A DNA stretch of 64,000 bases, from positions 1 through 64,000 of the forward strand of contig NZ_JAMOIM010000001.1 in assembly GCF_026130545.1 (NCBI RefSeq). The letters run 5' to 3'. The position numbers were made by a program, and so were the translations under genes. Positions within the stretch are counted from its first letter, which is position 1. Each line of letters starts with the position of its first letter. The notes under the pieces were generated by a model. The model did not search any database, was not told the origin of the DNA, and saw only the letters and a program-made list of their open reading frames with translations. The DNA is from Lichenifustis flavocetrariae. GTDB taxonomy: Bacteria > Pseudomonadota > Alphaproteobacteria > Rhizobiales > Beijerinckiaceae. Positions 32,417-41,791 of the stretch are shown here, in pieces.

Positions 32417-33574
32417 GTGAAGCGCGCCTTTGCTTTCTTTTTTGTTTTCGCGCTGCTGGCGGGCCTTATCGGCGGCGTTTCATGGTTTCAATTCGTCTTC
32501 AAGCCGCAGATGATCAAGGGCTTCATCGCCAAGATGGCGCCGCCGCCCCAGGCTGTGTCTGTGGTTGAGGCGAAGACCGAGACTTGGGTCCCGCAATTGC
32601 CGGCGATCGGGACGTTCAAACCCTACAAGGGCATTGATGTCGCGCCGCAGGTCGGGGGGATCGTCACGACGCTGAACTTCGACTCGGGGCAGGAGGTGGC
32701 GCAGGGCGCGGTGCTTCTGACGATCGACGATTCGACCGAACAGGCCGATCTGAAATCCGGGCTCGCCACCATGAAGAACGCCGACCTGGCGCTGAGGCGA
32801 CAGCAACAGCTCATCAGCGGCGGCAATACGAGCCGGGCGACGGTCGATCAGGCGCAGGCCACCCGCGACACGGCCGCCGCGAGCGTCGAGCGCTCCAAAG
32901 CCATCATTGCGCAGAAAACGCTGCAGGCACCGTTTCCCGGGCGCCTCGGCATCCGCAAGGTCGACATCGGGCAATATGTGTCGCCGGGCCTCGCGCTCGT
33001 GACCCTGACGCAGCTCGACCCGATCTATGTCGACTTTCCGCTGCCGGAACAGTCACTGGGTGCCATCCAAACCGGCCAGGCGGTCGAAATCCGGGTCGAC
33101 GGACAGGACACGCTGTTCAAAGGCAAGGTCGCATCGGTCGATGCACGTGTCAGTCAAGACACGCGAAGCGTGCTGGTGCGTGCCGAAGTCGAAAATGGCA
33201 AGAAGACGCTGCTGCCCGGCATGTTCGCCAATGTCGCGGTTTTGTCGGGCGCGCCGATCGAGACCGTGACGGTGCCGAAGACGGCCGTGAGCTACTCGCT
33301 TTATGGCGACAGCGCCTTTGTGGTCGTGCCCGCGCCGCCGAAGGCCGAGGCCGGTGCCGCGCAAGCCGCAGAGGCAGGCCAGCCGGACCTGATCGTCGAG
33401 CGCAGATTCCTTCGCACCGGTCAGACGCGGGGCGACCGCATCGCGGTCCTCGATGGGATCAAGGCCGGCGAACGCGTGGTCAGCGAAGGCCAGATCAAGC
33501 TGCAGCCCAATGCCCATGTGGTGATCGACGACAGGGGCGGGTTGCAGTCGCGCGACCCGCTGCCGAAGCAATAG
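32417..33574 (+). CDS. RND efflux pump periplasmic adaptor (MFP) subunit
   Basis: A 385-residue membrane-fusion protein that joins the inner-membrane pump to an outer-membrane channel. N-terminal anchor AFAFFFVFALLAGLIGGVSW; lipoyl halves around VGGIVTTLNFDSGQEVAQGA and LQAPFPGRLGIRKVDIGQYV; helical hairpin between; beta-barrel DPIYVDFPLPEQSLGAIQTG; membrane-proximal end LDGIKAGERVVSEGQIKLQP. GTG at 32417 with GAGG ahead was preferred to TTG at 32402. The pump gene follows by one base. No outer-membrane channel is encoded nearby. Confidence 0.9.
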   Translation: MKRAFAFFFVFALLAGLIGGVSWFQFVFKPQMIKGFIAKMAPPPQAVSVVEAKTETWVPQLPAIGTFKPYKGIDVAPQVGGIVTTLNFDSGQEVAQGAVLLTIDDSTEQADLKSGLATMKNADLALRRQQQLISGGNTSRATVDQAQATRDTAAASVERSKAIIAQKTLQAPFPGRLGIRKVDIGQYVSPGLALVTLTQLDPIYVDFPLPEQSLGAIQTGQAVEIRVDGQDTLFKGKVASVDARVSQDTRSVLVRAEVENGKKTLLPGMFANVAVLSGAPIETVTVPKTAVSYSLYGDSAFVVVPAPPKAEAGAAQAAEAGQPDLIVERRFLRTGQTRGDRIAVLDGIKAGERVVSEGQIKLQPNAHVVIDDRGGLQSRDPLPKQ

Positions 33575-33575
33575 C

Positions 33576-36500
33576 ATGGCCTTTACCGACCTCTTCATTC
33601 GCCGGCCGGTTCTCGCGAGCGTCGTCAGCCTCCTGATCTTCCTGATCGGGCTGCAGGCCTTCACGAAGCTCGCGATCCGACAATATCCGGAGTTGTCGTC
33701 CACCACGATCACGATCACGACGACCTATCCGGGTGCCAATGCGGATCTGATCAAGGGGTTCATCACCACGCCGATCGAACAGGCGGTGGCCAGCACGGAA
33801 GGCATCGACACGCTCGTCTCGTCGTCGCAGCAGAATGCCTCGACGGTGACGCTCAACCTGCGCCTCAACGCCAACCCGGACCGGGCCGTCGCCGACGTCC
33901 TGTCGAAGGTCAACCAGGTTCGGGGGGTGCTGCCACGCGAGGCCAACGACCCGACCGTCGTCAAGCAGACCGGCCAGGGCTTCGCGCTCATGTACCTGTC
34001 GTTCAACTCCGGGGTGCTGACGGGGCCGCAGATCACCGATTATCTCACCCGCGTCGTCCAGCCCAAACTGCAGACGATCGACGGCGTCGCCAACGCCCAG
34101 ATCCTCGGAGGCCAGACCTTCGCGATGCGGATCTGGCTTGATCCGAACCGCATGGCGGCCCGTGGCATCACCCCGACGGACATCCGCACGGCGCTCACCA
34201 ACAACAACTTCATCTCCGCGGCCGGCCAGATCAAGGGCGACTATACGCAGACCAGCATCAACGCCGAAACCTCGCTCGACAGCGCCAAGGCCTTCGCGCA
34301 ACTCGTGATCGCCGCGCATGGCGACGCGCTGGTGCGCCTCGGCGACGTGTCGAACATCGAACTCGGACCCGAGTCGGTCGATTCCTCTTCGGTGTTCGAC
34401 GGGCTGAAAGCGGTGTTCATCGGCATCTACGCGACGCCGAGCGCCAATCCGTTGACCGTCATTCAGAACGTCAACAGGGCCTTTCCGGATCTGAAAGCGC
34501 AACTCCCGCCCGGCCTCAATTCGGCGATCGCCTACGACTCGACGAAGTTCATCAGCGCGTCGATCGACGAGGTGGCCAAGACCCTGGCCGAGGCCGCCGT
34601 GATCGTCGTGGTGGTGATCTTCCTGTTCCTCGGCAATCTGCGTTCGACCCTCATCCCCATCGTGACCATCCCGCTGTCGCTCGTCGGCGTGATGATCATG
34701 CTGCTGGCGCTCGGCTATTCGATCAACCTCCTGACCCTGCTGGCCTTCGTGCTGGCGATCGGCCTCGTGGTCGACGACGCGATCGTGGTGGTGGAGAATA
34801 TCTATCGCCACATCGAGGAAGGGCTGACGCCGTTCGACGCCGCGCTGAAGGGCGCGCGTGAAATTGCCGGACCCGTCGTCTCGATGACGGTCACACTCGC
34901 GGCCGTCTACGCCCCCATCGGCTTCGTGTCGGGCCTTACGGGTGCGCTCTTCCGCGAATTCGCCTTCACGCTCGCCGGCTCGGTCGTCGTGTCGGGCATC
35001 GTGGCGCTCACGCTTTCGCCCATGATGTGCTCGCGCCTTCTGACGGCGCAGCAAGGGCAGGGCCGCTTCGTCCGCTTTCTCGACCGGATGTTCGACGGGC
35101 TGCGCCGGCGCTACGAGCGGCGCCTCCACAAGACCCTCAATTTCCGCGCCATGACGGTCATGGTCCTGCTCGGCACCGTGGTTCTGACCGGGCTCTTCTA
35201 TATGACGACGCCGCGTGAACTGGCGCCCGACGAAGATCAGGGCGCGTTGTTCGCGCTCGTGAAAACGCCGCAATACGCCAACCTGGACTACCTCGAGAAA
35301 TCGACCGACCAGCTCTACAAGATCTTCGGATCGATCGGCGAGAAGGACCACGTCTTCGCGATCAATGGGTCGGGCGGCGTGAATGCGGGTTTCGCCGGCC
35401 TGATCTTCAAGCCCTGGAACGAGCGGACCCGCAACCAGAAGGACATTCTGGCCGAATTGTCTCCCAAGCTCGCGACATTGCCGGGCGCGAAGGTCATCGC
35501 CTTCTCGCCGCCGCCCTTGCCGGGCTCGACCGGCGGCCCGCCGCTGCAATTCGTGATCCGCACCACAGGCGATTACAAGCAACTGGCCGATATCGTCGCG
35601 CAGATCCAGGTGGAAGCCCAGAAGAGCGGCCTTTTCATCTTCACCGACACTGATCTCAAATTCGACACGCCACAGATCGAGTTCAAGGTCGATGCCGCGA
35701 AGGCCAACCGGCTCGGCATCAACATGCAGGATGTGGGCTCGTCGCTCGCGACTCTGCTCGGTGGCAATTACGTGAACCGCTTCAACCTGTTCGGCCGTTC
35801 CTACGAGGTCATCCCCCAGGTGCCGCGCGAGTTTCGCAACACGCCCGACTGGCTATTGCGCTATCAGGTGCGCTCGTCCGCGGGCGATCTCGTGCCCCTG
35901 TCGATCATTGCCCGAACCTCACAATCCGTACAGCCGAATGCGCTCAACAATTTCCAGCAATTGAGTTCGGCGACGCTCTCCGGCGTGCCCTTTCCGGGCC
36001 ACACGCTGGGCGAAGGACTCGATTTCCTGAAGGCGCGCGCGGCCGAGATCTTCCCGGCCGGCTACACCTATGATTTTCAAGGCGACAGCCGGCAATACGA
36101 ACAGGAAGGGTCGGCGCTCGTCGTGACGTTCGTGTTTGCCTTGATCGTCATCTTCCTGGTGCTGGCCGCGCAATTCGAGAGCTTCCGCGACCCCTTCGTG
36201 ATCCTGATCGCGCTGCCGACCTCGATGTTCGGCGCGCTGTTGCCGCTCAACATCGGCGGGGTGGTGGGGGCGACCTCGATCAACATCTACACCCAGATCG
36301 GTCTCGTGACGCTGATCGGGCTCATCTCGAAGCACGGCATCCTGATGGTGGAATTCGCCAACCGGATGCAGGAAGAAGGCATGTCCCGCCGTGCTGCCAT
36401 CGAGCACGCAGCCGGCGTTCGCCTTCGGCCGATCCTGATGACCACCGCCGCGATGGTCGTGTCGATGGTCCCGCTCATCATCGCATCCGGCGCGGGGGCG

Positions 36501-36680
36501 AAGAGCCGCTTCTCCATCGGCATCGTCATCGCCTCCGGCATGCTGATCGGGACGCTCTTCACGCTCTTCGTGACGCCGGCCGTCTACACGCTGATCGCCC
36601 GTGAGCACAAAAGGCTGCCGGCTCGCGACAGTGAGGAGCGGGTCGCGCTCGACGGCCGTGTTCAGCACGCGGCGGAATGA
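33576..36680 (+). CDS. RND multidrug efflux permease (HAE1 family, AcrB/MexF-like)
   Basis: A 1034-residue inner-membrane proton-driven pump, full family length. N-terminus FIRRPVLASVVSLLIFLIGL; TM4 GLVVDDAIVVVENIYRHIEE with the proton-relay pair Asp400-Asp401; large periplasmic loops; C-terminal TM10-12 region GLVTLIGLISKHGILMVEFA with the conserved Lys. Substrates cannot be read from sequence; MexF-type pumps expel drugs and solvents. Forms an operon with the adaptor. A hairpin lies just past its stop. Confidence 0.95.
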   Translation: MAFTDLFIRRPVLASVVSLLIFLIGLQAFTKLAIRQYPELSSTTITITTTYPGANADLIKGFITTPIEQAVASTEGIDTLVSSSQQNASTVTLNLRLNANPDRAVADVLSKVNQVRGVLPREANDPTVVKQTGQGFALMYLSFNSGVLTGPQITDYLTRVVQPKLQTIDGVANAQILGGQTFAMRIWLDPNRMAARGITPTDIRTALTNNNFISAAGQIKGDYTQTSINAETSLDSAKAFAQLVIAAHGDALVRLGDVSNIELGPESVDSSSVFDGLKAVFIGIYATPSANPLTVIQNVNRAFPDLKAQLPPGLNSAIAYDSTKFISASIDEVAKTLAEAAVIVVVVIFLFLGNLRSTLIPIVTIPLSLVGVMIMLLALGYSINLLTLLAFVLAIGLVVDDAIVVVENIYRHIEEGLTPFDAALKGAREIAGPVVSMTVTLAAVYAPIGFVSGLTGALFREFAFTLAGSVVVSGIVALTLSPMMCSRLLTAQQGQGRFVRFLDRMFDGLRRRYERRLHKTLNFRAMTVMVLLGTVVLTGLFYMTTPRELAPDEDQGALFALVKTPQYANLDYLEKSTDQLYKIFGSIGEKDHVFAINGSGGVNAGFAGLIFKPWNERTRNQKDILAELSPKLATLPGAKVIAFSPPPLPGSTGGPPLQFVIRTTGDYKQLADIVAQIQVEAQKSGLFIFTDTDLKFDTPQIEFKVDAAKANRLGINMQDVGSSLATLLGGNYVNRFNLFGRSYEVIPQVPREFRNTPDWLLRYQVRSSAGDLVPLSIIARTSQSVQPNALNNFQQLSSATLSGVPFPGHTLGEGLDFLKARAAEIFPAGYTYDFQGDSRQYEQEGSALVVTFVFALIVIFLVLAAQFESFRDPFVILIALPTSMFGALLPLNIGGVVGATSINIYTQIGLVTLIGLISKHGILMVEFANRMQEEGMSRRAAIEHAAGVRLRPILMTTAAMVVSMVPLIIASGAGAKSRFSIGIVIASGMLIGTLFTLFVTPAVYTLIAREHKRLPARDSEERVALDGRVQHAAE

Positions 36681-36701
36681 CGAGGACCTATTGCCGTCTC
36701 T

Positions 36702-36730
36702 TTCATGCCGGGCCTGCGCCTCGGCATGAA
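36702..36730. terminator. Hairpin between convergent RND and GST genes
   Basis: TTCATGCCG and CGGCATGAA pair perfectly over nine bases with an eleven-base loop, in the 76-base gap. On the minus strand AGAGA follows, on the plus strand no T-tract. Confidence 0.6.
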
Positions 36731-36756
36731 GTCGGGTCACGACAATCGAGCTTCGA

Positions 36757-37362
36757 TCAGGCCTGCTTGAACCGCGTTGCCTCATAGGCCGGCACAGCGG
36801 CCGAAAAGCCGTCGAGCCACGTGACAAGAGCTGGATAAGCAGCCCGCCACGCACCCTCGAACCGCAGGTCGAGATAACCCAGCGCGCAGGCGAGGGCGAC
36901 GTGACCTACGTCGACAGGACCGGACGGTGGGGATGTTTCAAGAGCCGCGAGCCCCCGCGTGATCTTGGCGCCGTGGTGTTCGGTCCAGCGGGCCTCGCGC
37001 CGGTCTTCTGCCCGCCAACGTGTTTCGTAGACCTGCAGCAGGGCCGCATCCATGAGGCCGTCGGCGAGGGCCTGCATGGTCAGGGCCTTGAACCGCAAAA
37101 CCGGATCGACCGGGATGATCCGGCCGCCTCCGGCCAGATGATCGAGATATTCGACGATGACGCGGCTGTCGTAGAGAGCGGTGCCGTCATCGAGAATCAG
37201 GGTCGGGATCTTGCCGAGTGGGTTTTCTCGGCGCAGCGAGTCCTCCGGGCTTGTGGTGTCCGCGTCGACCGTTTGGAAGGCTTTCGTCAAACCGAGCAGC
37301 GACGCGACGATCTTGACCTTGCGTCCGAACGGCGAGGCGGGTGCCGAGCGTAATATCATCAT
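36757..37362 (-). CDS. Glutathione S-transferase family protein
   Basis: A 201-residue GST. N-terminal thioredoxin-like domain: LRSAPASPFGRKVKIVASLL (Ser near residue 6-10 as likely glutathione activator), NPLGKIPTLILDDGTALYDS with the cis-Pro and the Glu/Asp-Ser glutathione site. C-terminal helical domain: DVGHVALACALGYLDLRFEG. Related to the YibF/GstB-like bacterial group, which has broad conjugation or dehalogenation activity. Stands alone, convergent with the RND operon. Confidence 0.9.
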   Translation of the reverse strand: MMILRSAPASPFGRKVKIVASLLGLTKAFQTVDADTTSPEDSLRRENPLGKIPTLILDDGTALYDSRVIVEYLDHLAGGGRIIPVDPVLRFKALTMQALADGLMDAALLQVYETRWRAEDRREARWTEHHGAKITRGLAALETSPPSGPVDVGHVALACALGYLDLRFEGAWRAAYPALVTWLDGFSAAVPAYEATRFKQA

Positions 37363-37429
37363 GGGTACCGTCCGCGTTGATGGATGCCGGCTTCTGGCAT
37401 GCGTCTCGCCAAAGCGCTACCGGTAGACA

Positions 37430-38296
37430 TCAAAAGCGGGTGAGTTGGCCGGCCTCTGTGCGTATCGCGCCGTTGAAGGGTGGCAATGCCGCGTCGTCGA
37501 AGATGCCGCAGATAAACGGGAGCAGGAGGGCCGCTTCCTCGGCCAGCAGGTAGGGCGGATTGACCACGAACAAGCCGCAGCCCCGCAAAGCGGGGGCGCC
37601 GGCGGCCGCATCGCGCAGGATTTCGATCGTGCAATGTCGGGCCAAGCCCAGGGTGGCCATCTGAGCCTGGAAGGCCGCGACCTGCGCGGCCTCCTTGATC
37701 GGATACCAGATCGCATAGGTTCCGGTGGCCCATTTCCGTGTCGCCGAGGCCAGGGACATGGCCAAGGTGTCGAACTCGTCGCGTTCCTCGAAAGGCGGAT
37801 CCATGAGCACGAGCCCTCGCCGCTCAGGGGGTGGCACGCTGGCCTTGAGGGTCGCATAGCCGTCCGATGCCAGAACCTTGACGCGTTTGTCCCGGCCCAT
37901 GACGGATTTCAACGCGATGGCGTCTTCCGGATGGCGTTCGCAGAGGAGCAGACGGTCACCGGGCCGCAGGAGGTGTTGTGCAATGCCAGGGGAGCCGGGA
38001 TAGAACAGCGGCCTCCCGTCCGTCGTGCGGGCCCCCACAGCGGCGAGGTAAGGATCGAGCAGGGCAGCCACAGCCGGCGTGGCCTTTGTGGCATCGAGCC
38101 GGCCGATGCCGGTGCGCCATTCCCCGGTTTTCGCGGCTTCTGTTCCGGCGAGGTCGTAGAAGCCGATGCCGGCATGCGTGTCGATGAAGCGGAGCGGCGC
38201 GGGCTTCCGGATCAGATAGACGAGGATCCGGGACAAGAGCAGGTGCTTGAAGACATCGGCGAAATTGCCGGCATGAAAAGCATGTCGATAATTCAT
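37430..38296 (-). CDS. rlmJ: 23S rRNA (adenine(2030)-N6)-methyltransferase RlmJ
   Basis: A 288-residue SAM-dependent methyltransferase that modifies A2030 of 23S rRNA. The hallmark N-terminus MNYRHAFHAGNFADVFKHLL is present, with His6 and following residues of the binding site, then RFIDTHAGIGFYDL (SAM loop, 37-50) and the catalytic LMDPPFEERDEF (DPPF at 166-169). Close to E. coli RlmJ in length. ATG at 38296; the upstream frame overlaps the RNase T2 gene and is not conserved. It lies seven bases past the RNase T2 stop on the same strand. Confidence 0.95.
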   Translation of the reverse strand: MNYRHAFHAGNFADVFKHLLLSRILVYLIRKPAPLRFIDTHAGIGFYDLAGTEAAKTGEWRTGIGRLDATKATPAVAALLDPYLAAVGARTTDGRPLFYPGSPGIAQHLLRPGDRLLLCERHPEDAIALKSVMGRDKRVKVLASDGYATLKASVPPPERRGLVLMDPPFEERDEFDTLAMSLASATRKWATGTYAIWYPIKEAAQVAAFQAQMATLGLARHCTIEILRDAAAGAPALRGCGLFVVNPPYLLAEEAALLLPFICGIFDDAALPPFNGAIRTEAGQLTRF

Positions 38297-38303
38297 GACG
38301 GCG

Positions 38304-39110
38304 TCAGTGGCCGGCCGGCACCGTGACGGGACGCCGGCAGGAGGCACGCGCGACCTCGGGGCAGGGCACGAAGCTGCGGAGATCCTTGCTGAAGCAGATC
38401 CGCACCTCTTCGAGCGCGTTGCCGCGGCACGTGACCGCCATCGTGTCGGTTCGCAGGCGCGGATTGGCGGTGACGAAGCTGCGGGCGATGTCGAGTGGAG
38501 CCCAGGTCTGGTCGGCATCGGGCGCGGTCAGTTCGGGTGGGATCACGATGGCCTGCCGGGCGCGGCGGACATCGGCGAAATAATCGGTTGGGCTCTTGCC
38601 CGAGCAGGTGCCGTGCTGGCGCCACTCGTGGCGCGCCAACCCTTCGTCCGGATAGACGCCCTTTGCCGAATCAAGGGCGAGGCGCGAGGGGAAGCGGGCG
38701 CCGCTGTTGCAGGCCTGCGGATAGCCATGCTGGTTCTGCGGCCACAGGCCATGGACCACGAATCCGGGATTAGCGCCTGCCGCGCATTGGTCGGGCGACT
38801 TCGCGGCGCCGCCAGAAGCGCAGAAGCCCGGCGACCACGAGAGGGCCAGGACATAGAAATCGAAGGATCCCGGCGCCACCGAGGTGGACCGTCCGGCGGA
38901 CTGCTCTGCGTCCGGGCTCTGGGTCGGCGTGGTGGGTGTCGGCGTGTTAGGTTTCAGCCCAAGACATTTATCGAGAACGCAAGGTGGGTCGGCGCGCTGC
39001 CCGCCAAGCCCTCCGGGCAGGATCTGAGCCTCGCCGGGGAGCCCTGAGAAAGAGCCAGCCGCGACGGCTAACAGCAGCGAGAGGAGCCGGCGCCTCAAAA
39101 GGCGTATCAG
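38304..39110 (-). CDS. Secreted ribonuclease T2 family protein
   Basis: An endoribonuclease acting outside the cytoplasm through a 2',3'-cyclic phosphate intermediate. Both active-site blocks are present: CAS1 PGFVVHGLWPQNQHG and CAS2 GLARHEWRQHGTCSG, with the two catalytic His and the Glu. Paired cysteines (CASGG, QCAAG, CNSG, GTC) suggest disulfides. Signal peptide LIRLLRRRLLSLLLAVAAGS. The start is odd: CTG at 39110 has AAGGAAG seven bases ahead and overlaps the previous stop (CTGA), while TTG at 39098 and GTG at 39170 have poor sites. CTG is my choice but not certain. Confidence 0.88.
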   Translation of the reverse strand: MIRLLRRRLLSLLLAVAAGSFSGLPGEAQILPGGLGGQRADPPCVLDKCLGLKPNTPTPTTPTQSPDAEQSAGRSTSVAPGSFDFYVLALSWSPGFCASGGAAKSPDQCAAGANPGFVVHGLWPQNQHGYPQACNSGARFPSRLALDSAKGVYPDEGLARHEWRQHGTCSGKSPTDYFADVRRARQAIVIPPELTAPDADQTWAPLDIARSFVTANPRLRTDTMAVTCRGNALEEVRICFSKDLRSFVPCPEVARASCRRPVTVPAGH

Positions 39111-39550
39111 GGTCGAGCTTCCTTGCAGGCCGGTGCAAAGGCGTAATCGCGATCCAAACCGGCTATGCACCAGGTGACGCCGTCACCGAAGCCGCTAAAC
39201 CCCAGCGCTTCGCCGATCGAATAGGACACCTCGTGGGTCGAGTGATCATTCAGCAAGGCGCGGGCCACGCAGAACGTCCGAGGAATGTGGTCTAGTCCCC
39301 AGGGACGGACCCCGATGGCCTTGACCCGGTCATAGGTCACGATCGTCAGATCCGAACTCCAGTATTCGCTTTCCTTCTGGGCGAACCGGTCGCTGATGGT
39401 TGACAGGACATCCGGGTCATCGCAGGGCGGCAGTTCCCCCGAATAGGAGAAGTAGCGCTTTTCGGCCGGTACGACGACGCGCGCGAAGGCGCTTCCCGTG
39501 AAGCTCGTCACGACAGCCGCTACAACCAGTGCGTTCAGAACGCGTTTCAT
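39107..39550 (-). CDS. Conserved secreted protein of unknown function (Rhizobiales type)
   Basis: A 147-residue exported protein. Signal peptide MKRVLNALVVAAVVTSFTGS with cut after AFA. Mature blocks CDDPDVLSTISDRFAQKESE, YDRVKAIGVRPWGLDHIPRT and the closing GVTWCIAGLDRDYAFAPACK, with four cysteines likely in disulfides. I know this pattern from hypothetical proteins across Rhizobiales; no function is known. It overlaps the RNase T2 start by four bases, so the two are translated together. Confidence 0.75.
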   Translation of the reverse strand: MKRVLNALVVAAVVTSFTGSAFARVVVPAEKRYFSYSGELPPCDDPDVLSTISDRFAQKESEYWSSDLTIVTYDRVKAIGVRPWGLDHIPRTFCVARALLNDHSTHEVSYSIGEALGFSGFGDGVTWCIAGLDRDYAFAPACKEARP

Positions 39551-39751
39551 CGATCGACCTTCGAACAAATCACAAACCACGATGCGCCGACCTCGGAACG
39601 AGGGTCAAGGGAACCATGGTCGATTGCGACACCGCAGGGTCCAGCAACGTGCAAGTGTGACCGGAGCGACACGAACCTTGGGGCTGGCAACGAACAAAGC
39701 AGGCAAGATGCGCGTTATTCCAGGGGCGAAAAGTATCCCGAGGGGATTTTT

Positions 39752-39997
39752 ATGAAACGGATGATATTAGCCGCGGCGATCGCGGCTTCCTTGATGAGCG
39801 CCACGGGTGCCGAGGCGGCGGGCTGTCTCAAAGGCGCGGCCGTGGGCGGCGTAGCCGGTCATTTTGCCGGCCATCATGCCGTGCTCGGGGCGCTGGCAGG
39901 ATGTGCGATCGGCCATCACCGCGCCTCCGTACAGCGTCGGCAGCAGCGGGAACAGCAAGCGCAACCCGGTCCCGACGATTCGCAAACCAAAATGTAG
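39752..39997 (+). CDS. Small secreted glycine-zipper-like protein
   Basis: An 81-residue protein with a signal peptide (MKRMILAAAIAASLMSATGA, cut after AEA). The mature part AGCLKGAAVGGVAGHFAGHH followed by AVLGALAGCAIGHHRAS has Gly and Ala every few residues and two cysteines, a glycine-zipper layout that packs in membranes or oligomers; the tail is polar. GAGGGG precedes the ATG. Function unknown. Confidence 0.7.
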   Translation: MKRMILAAAIAASLMSATGAEAAGCLKGAAVGGVAGHFAGHHAVLGALAGCAIGHHRASVQRRQQREQQAQPGPDDSQTKM

Positions 39998-40026
39998 AGT
40001 TGCTCTGTTCAGGAGAGACCTTGCGG

Positions 40027-40059
40027 GTTCACTGAAAGCGTTCTCCGCTTTTAGTGAAC
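40027..40059. terminator. Strong 14-bp hairpin between convergent genes
   Basis: GTTCACTGAAAGCG and CGCTTTTAGTGAAC pair over 14 bases with one G-T wobble, loop TTCTC. It overlaps the stop codon of the permease gene at 40051 and can serve both directions. Confidence 0.7.
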
Positions 40060-40866
40060 GCCACGGACGAGGCCGCCGATGAAGAAGCGGTTGAGAGCGA
40101 CAACCATCAGCACGATCGGGATCAGGGCGACATGCGCGAGGGCGCCGAGCGTGCCCCAACTGATGTCATAGGTGCCGTAAGCCGTCACGAGAGCGACCGC
40201 CAGCGGCTTGCTGTCAAGCCGGGTCAGGAAACTAGCGTAGAGGAAGTCGTTCCAGGAAAACAGGATCGAAAAGAGCGCGCCTGCCACGAGCCCGGAGCGC
40301 ACGCAGGGCAGATCGACCCGCCAGAAGGCACCCCAGAGCGTGCAGCCATCCGTCAGCGCCGCCTCGTTCAGTTCCGGCGGGAGGGCCCGGACGTAGGAAA
40401 ACATCATCCAGGTCACGAAGGCACAGTTCAGCACGGTGTCGATCAGGATGACGGCCGCCGTGGTGCCGAGCAGCCCGACATCTCGCATCAGCAGGTAGAA
40501 GGGCAGCAGCGTCGCGACCGCGGGAACGGTGCGGATGCCGAGAAACAGATAGGCGATCGCCAGCGCCCATCGCGATCGTGAGCGCGCCAGGGCATAGCCG
40601 CAAGGCGCACCGATGAGGAGCGAAAGCAGCGCCGAGCCGATGCTGATTGTCAGGCTCGAGCGGACCAGCGAGGGCAGATCGTAAAGCGTGCCGATCTTGC
40701 GGAAATTGTCGAGGGTGGGGACGAACAGGAACGTCGGCGGCGAAGTGAACATAGCGGCCGCAGGCTTGTAGGCGGTGGCGATCAGCCAGGCGACCGGGAG
40801 GAGAAACAGCGTCACGATTGTGGCGAGCATCATGCGCTCGCAGAGAAGCCGACGATTTGGGCTCAT
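40051..40866 (-). CDS. ABC transporter permease, MalG/UgpE type
   Basis: A 271-residue inner-membrane permease of the carbohydrate CUT1 class. About six helices; first segment MLATIVTLFLLPVAWLIATA. The EAA loop reads PPELNEAALTDGCTLWGAFW, where the ATPase docks. It follows the MalF-type permease by four bases and closes the importer operon. Cargo is unknown; the divergent amine-degrading genes suggest a nitrogen-containing compound rather than a sugar. Confidence 0.93.
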   Translation of the reverse strand: MSPNRRLLCERMMLATIVTLFLLPVAWLIATAYKPAAAMFTSPPTFLFVPTLDNFRKIGTLYDLPSLVRSSLTISIGSALLSLLIGAPCGYALARSRSRWALAIAYLFLGIRTVPAVATLLPFYLLMRDVGLLGTTAAVILIDTVLNCAFVTWMMFSYVRALPPELNEAALTDGCTLWGAFWRVDLPCVRSGLVAGALFSILFSWNDFLYASFLTRLDSKPLAVALVTAYGTYDISWGTLGALAHVALIPIVLMVVALNRFFIGGLVRGVH

Positions 40867-40870
40867 CGGG

Positions 40871-41791
40871 TCAACGGCCGTTGGCCAGGCGATCGGCGCG
40901 GCGGATCAACAGCACGAACAGGCTGGCGATCAACGCAAGACAGAGGATCATGGTGTTGCCGATCGCCGAGGCCGCGCCGATGTCGAAGAATTGCAGGCCG
41001 CGCTTCACCGCGAGCATCATCAGCGTGTCGGTCGCGCCCGCCGGGCCTCCGCCGGTCGTCACATAGATGGAATCGAACACCCGGAACGCATCCATGGTCC
41101 GCAGCACGAGCGCCAGGAAAATGGCAGGGAGCAACAGCGGCAGGATCACCATCCAGAACCGCTGCAGCAGGGTCGAGCCGTCGGCCGTCGCAGCTTCGAG
41201 CACATCGACCGGCAAGGCCTTCAACCCCGCCAGCAGGATCAGCGCCATCAAGGGCGTCCATTCCCATATATCGATGAGGACCAGGGTCGCGAGGCTCGTG
41301 TGTGTCGCGCCGAGCAGCCCGCGCGGATCGCTCCAGCCCCAATGGGCGAGCCAATAGCCGATCATGCCAAAATCGGGCTCCAGCAACCCCTTGAAGATGA
41401 GCCCCACAGCGATCGGCGTCACGGTGACGGGAACGAGCAGCAGGGCGAGGCAGATCTGGTTGAAGCGGCTGTCGCGCCATAGAAGCAGTGCAAGACCGAG
41501 ACCGGTTGCGAATTCAAGCGCTACGGCGGCCCCCGAGAACACGATCGTGTTCAGTAGAGCGTTGCGGAAGCTCGCATCGGCAAACAGCGCGGCATAATTG
41601 CCGAGTCCCACGAAGTGCCGACGGGCCGGATGGATCAGGCTGTAGTCGAACAGGCTGTACCAGACCCCTTGCGCGACGGGGCCCACCCCGATCGCGAGAA
41701 CGTAGACGAGCGCAGGCGCGCCGAGCGTCAGAAGGAAGAGTTTGCGGCGCGTCTCGAACGGCAGGCGACTCGCCAGCCGCAGGGTGCTCAA
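40871..41791 (-). CDS. ABC transporter permease, MalF/UgpA type
   Basis: A 306-residue partner permease. First helix LFLLTLGAPALVYVLAIGVG; EAA loop LPVDVLEAATADGSTLLQRF; end STAIGNTMILCLALIASLFV-type helices. The start is TTG at 41791, overlapping the binding-protein stop (TTGA), so translation is coupled. The operon has no ATPase gene, so a subunit encoded elsewhere must power it. Confidence 0.92.
   Translation of the reverse strand: MSTLRLASRLPFETRRKLFLLTLGAPALVYVLAIGVGPVAQGVWYSLFDYSLIHPARRHFVGLGNYAALFADASFRNALLNTIVFSGAAVALEFATGLGLALLLWRDSRFNQICLALLLVPVTVTPIAVGLIFKGLLEPDFGMIGYWLAHWGWSDPRGLLGATHTSLATLVLIDIWEWTPLMALILLAGLKALPVDVLEAATADGSTLLQRFWMVILPLLLPAIFLALVLRTMDAFRVFDSIYVTTGGGPAGATDTLMMLAVKRGLQFFDIGAASAIGNTMILCLALIASLFVLLIRRADRLANGR

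Noticed and set aside
33495-35582. 695-residue minus-strand frame
   Set aside because: Antisense shadow of the RND pump gene; rich in Arg, Asp and His with no conserved motif.
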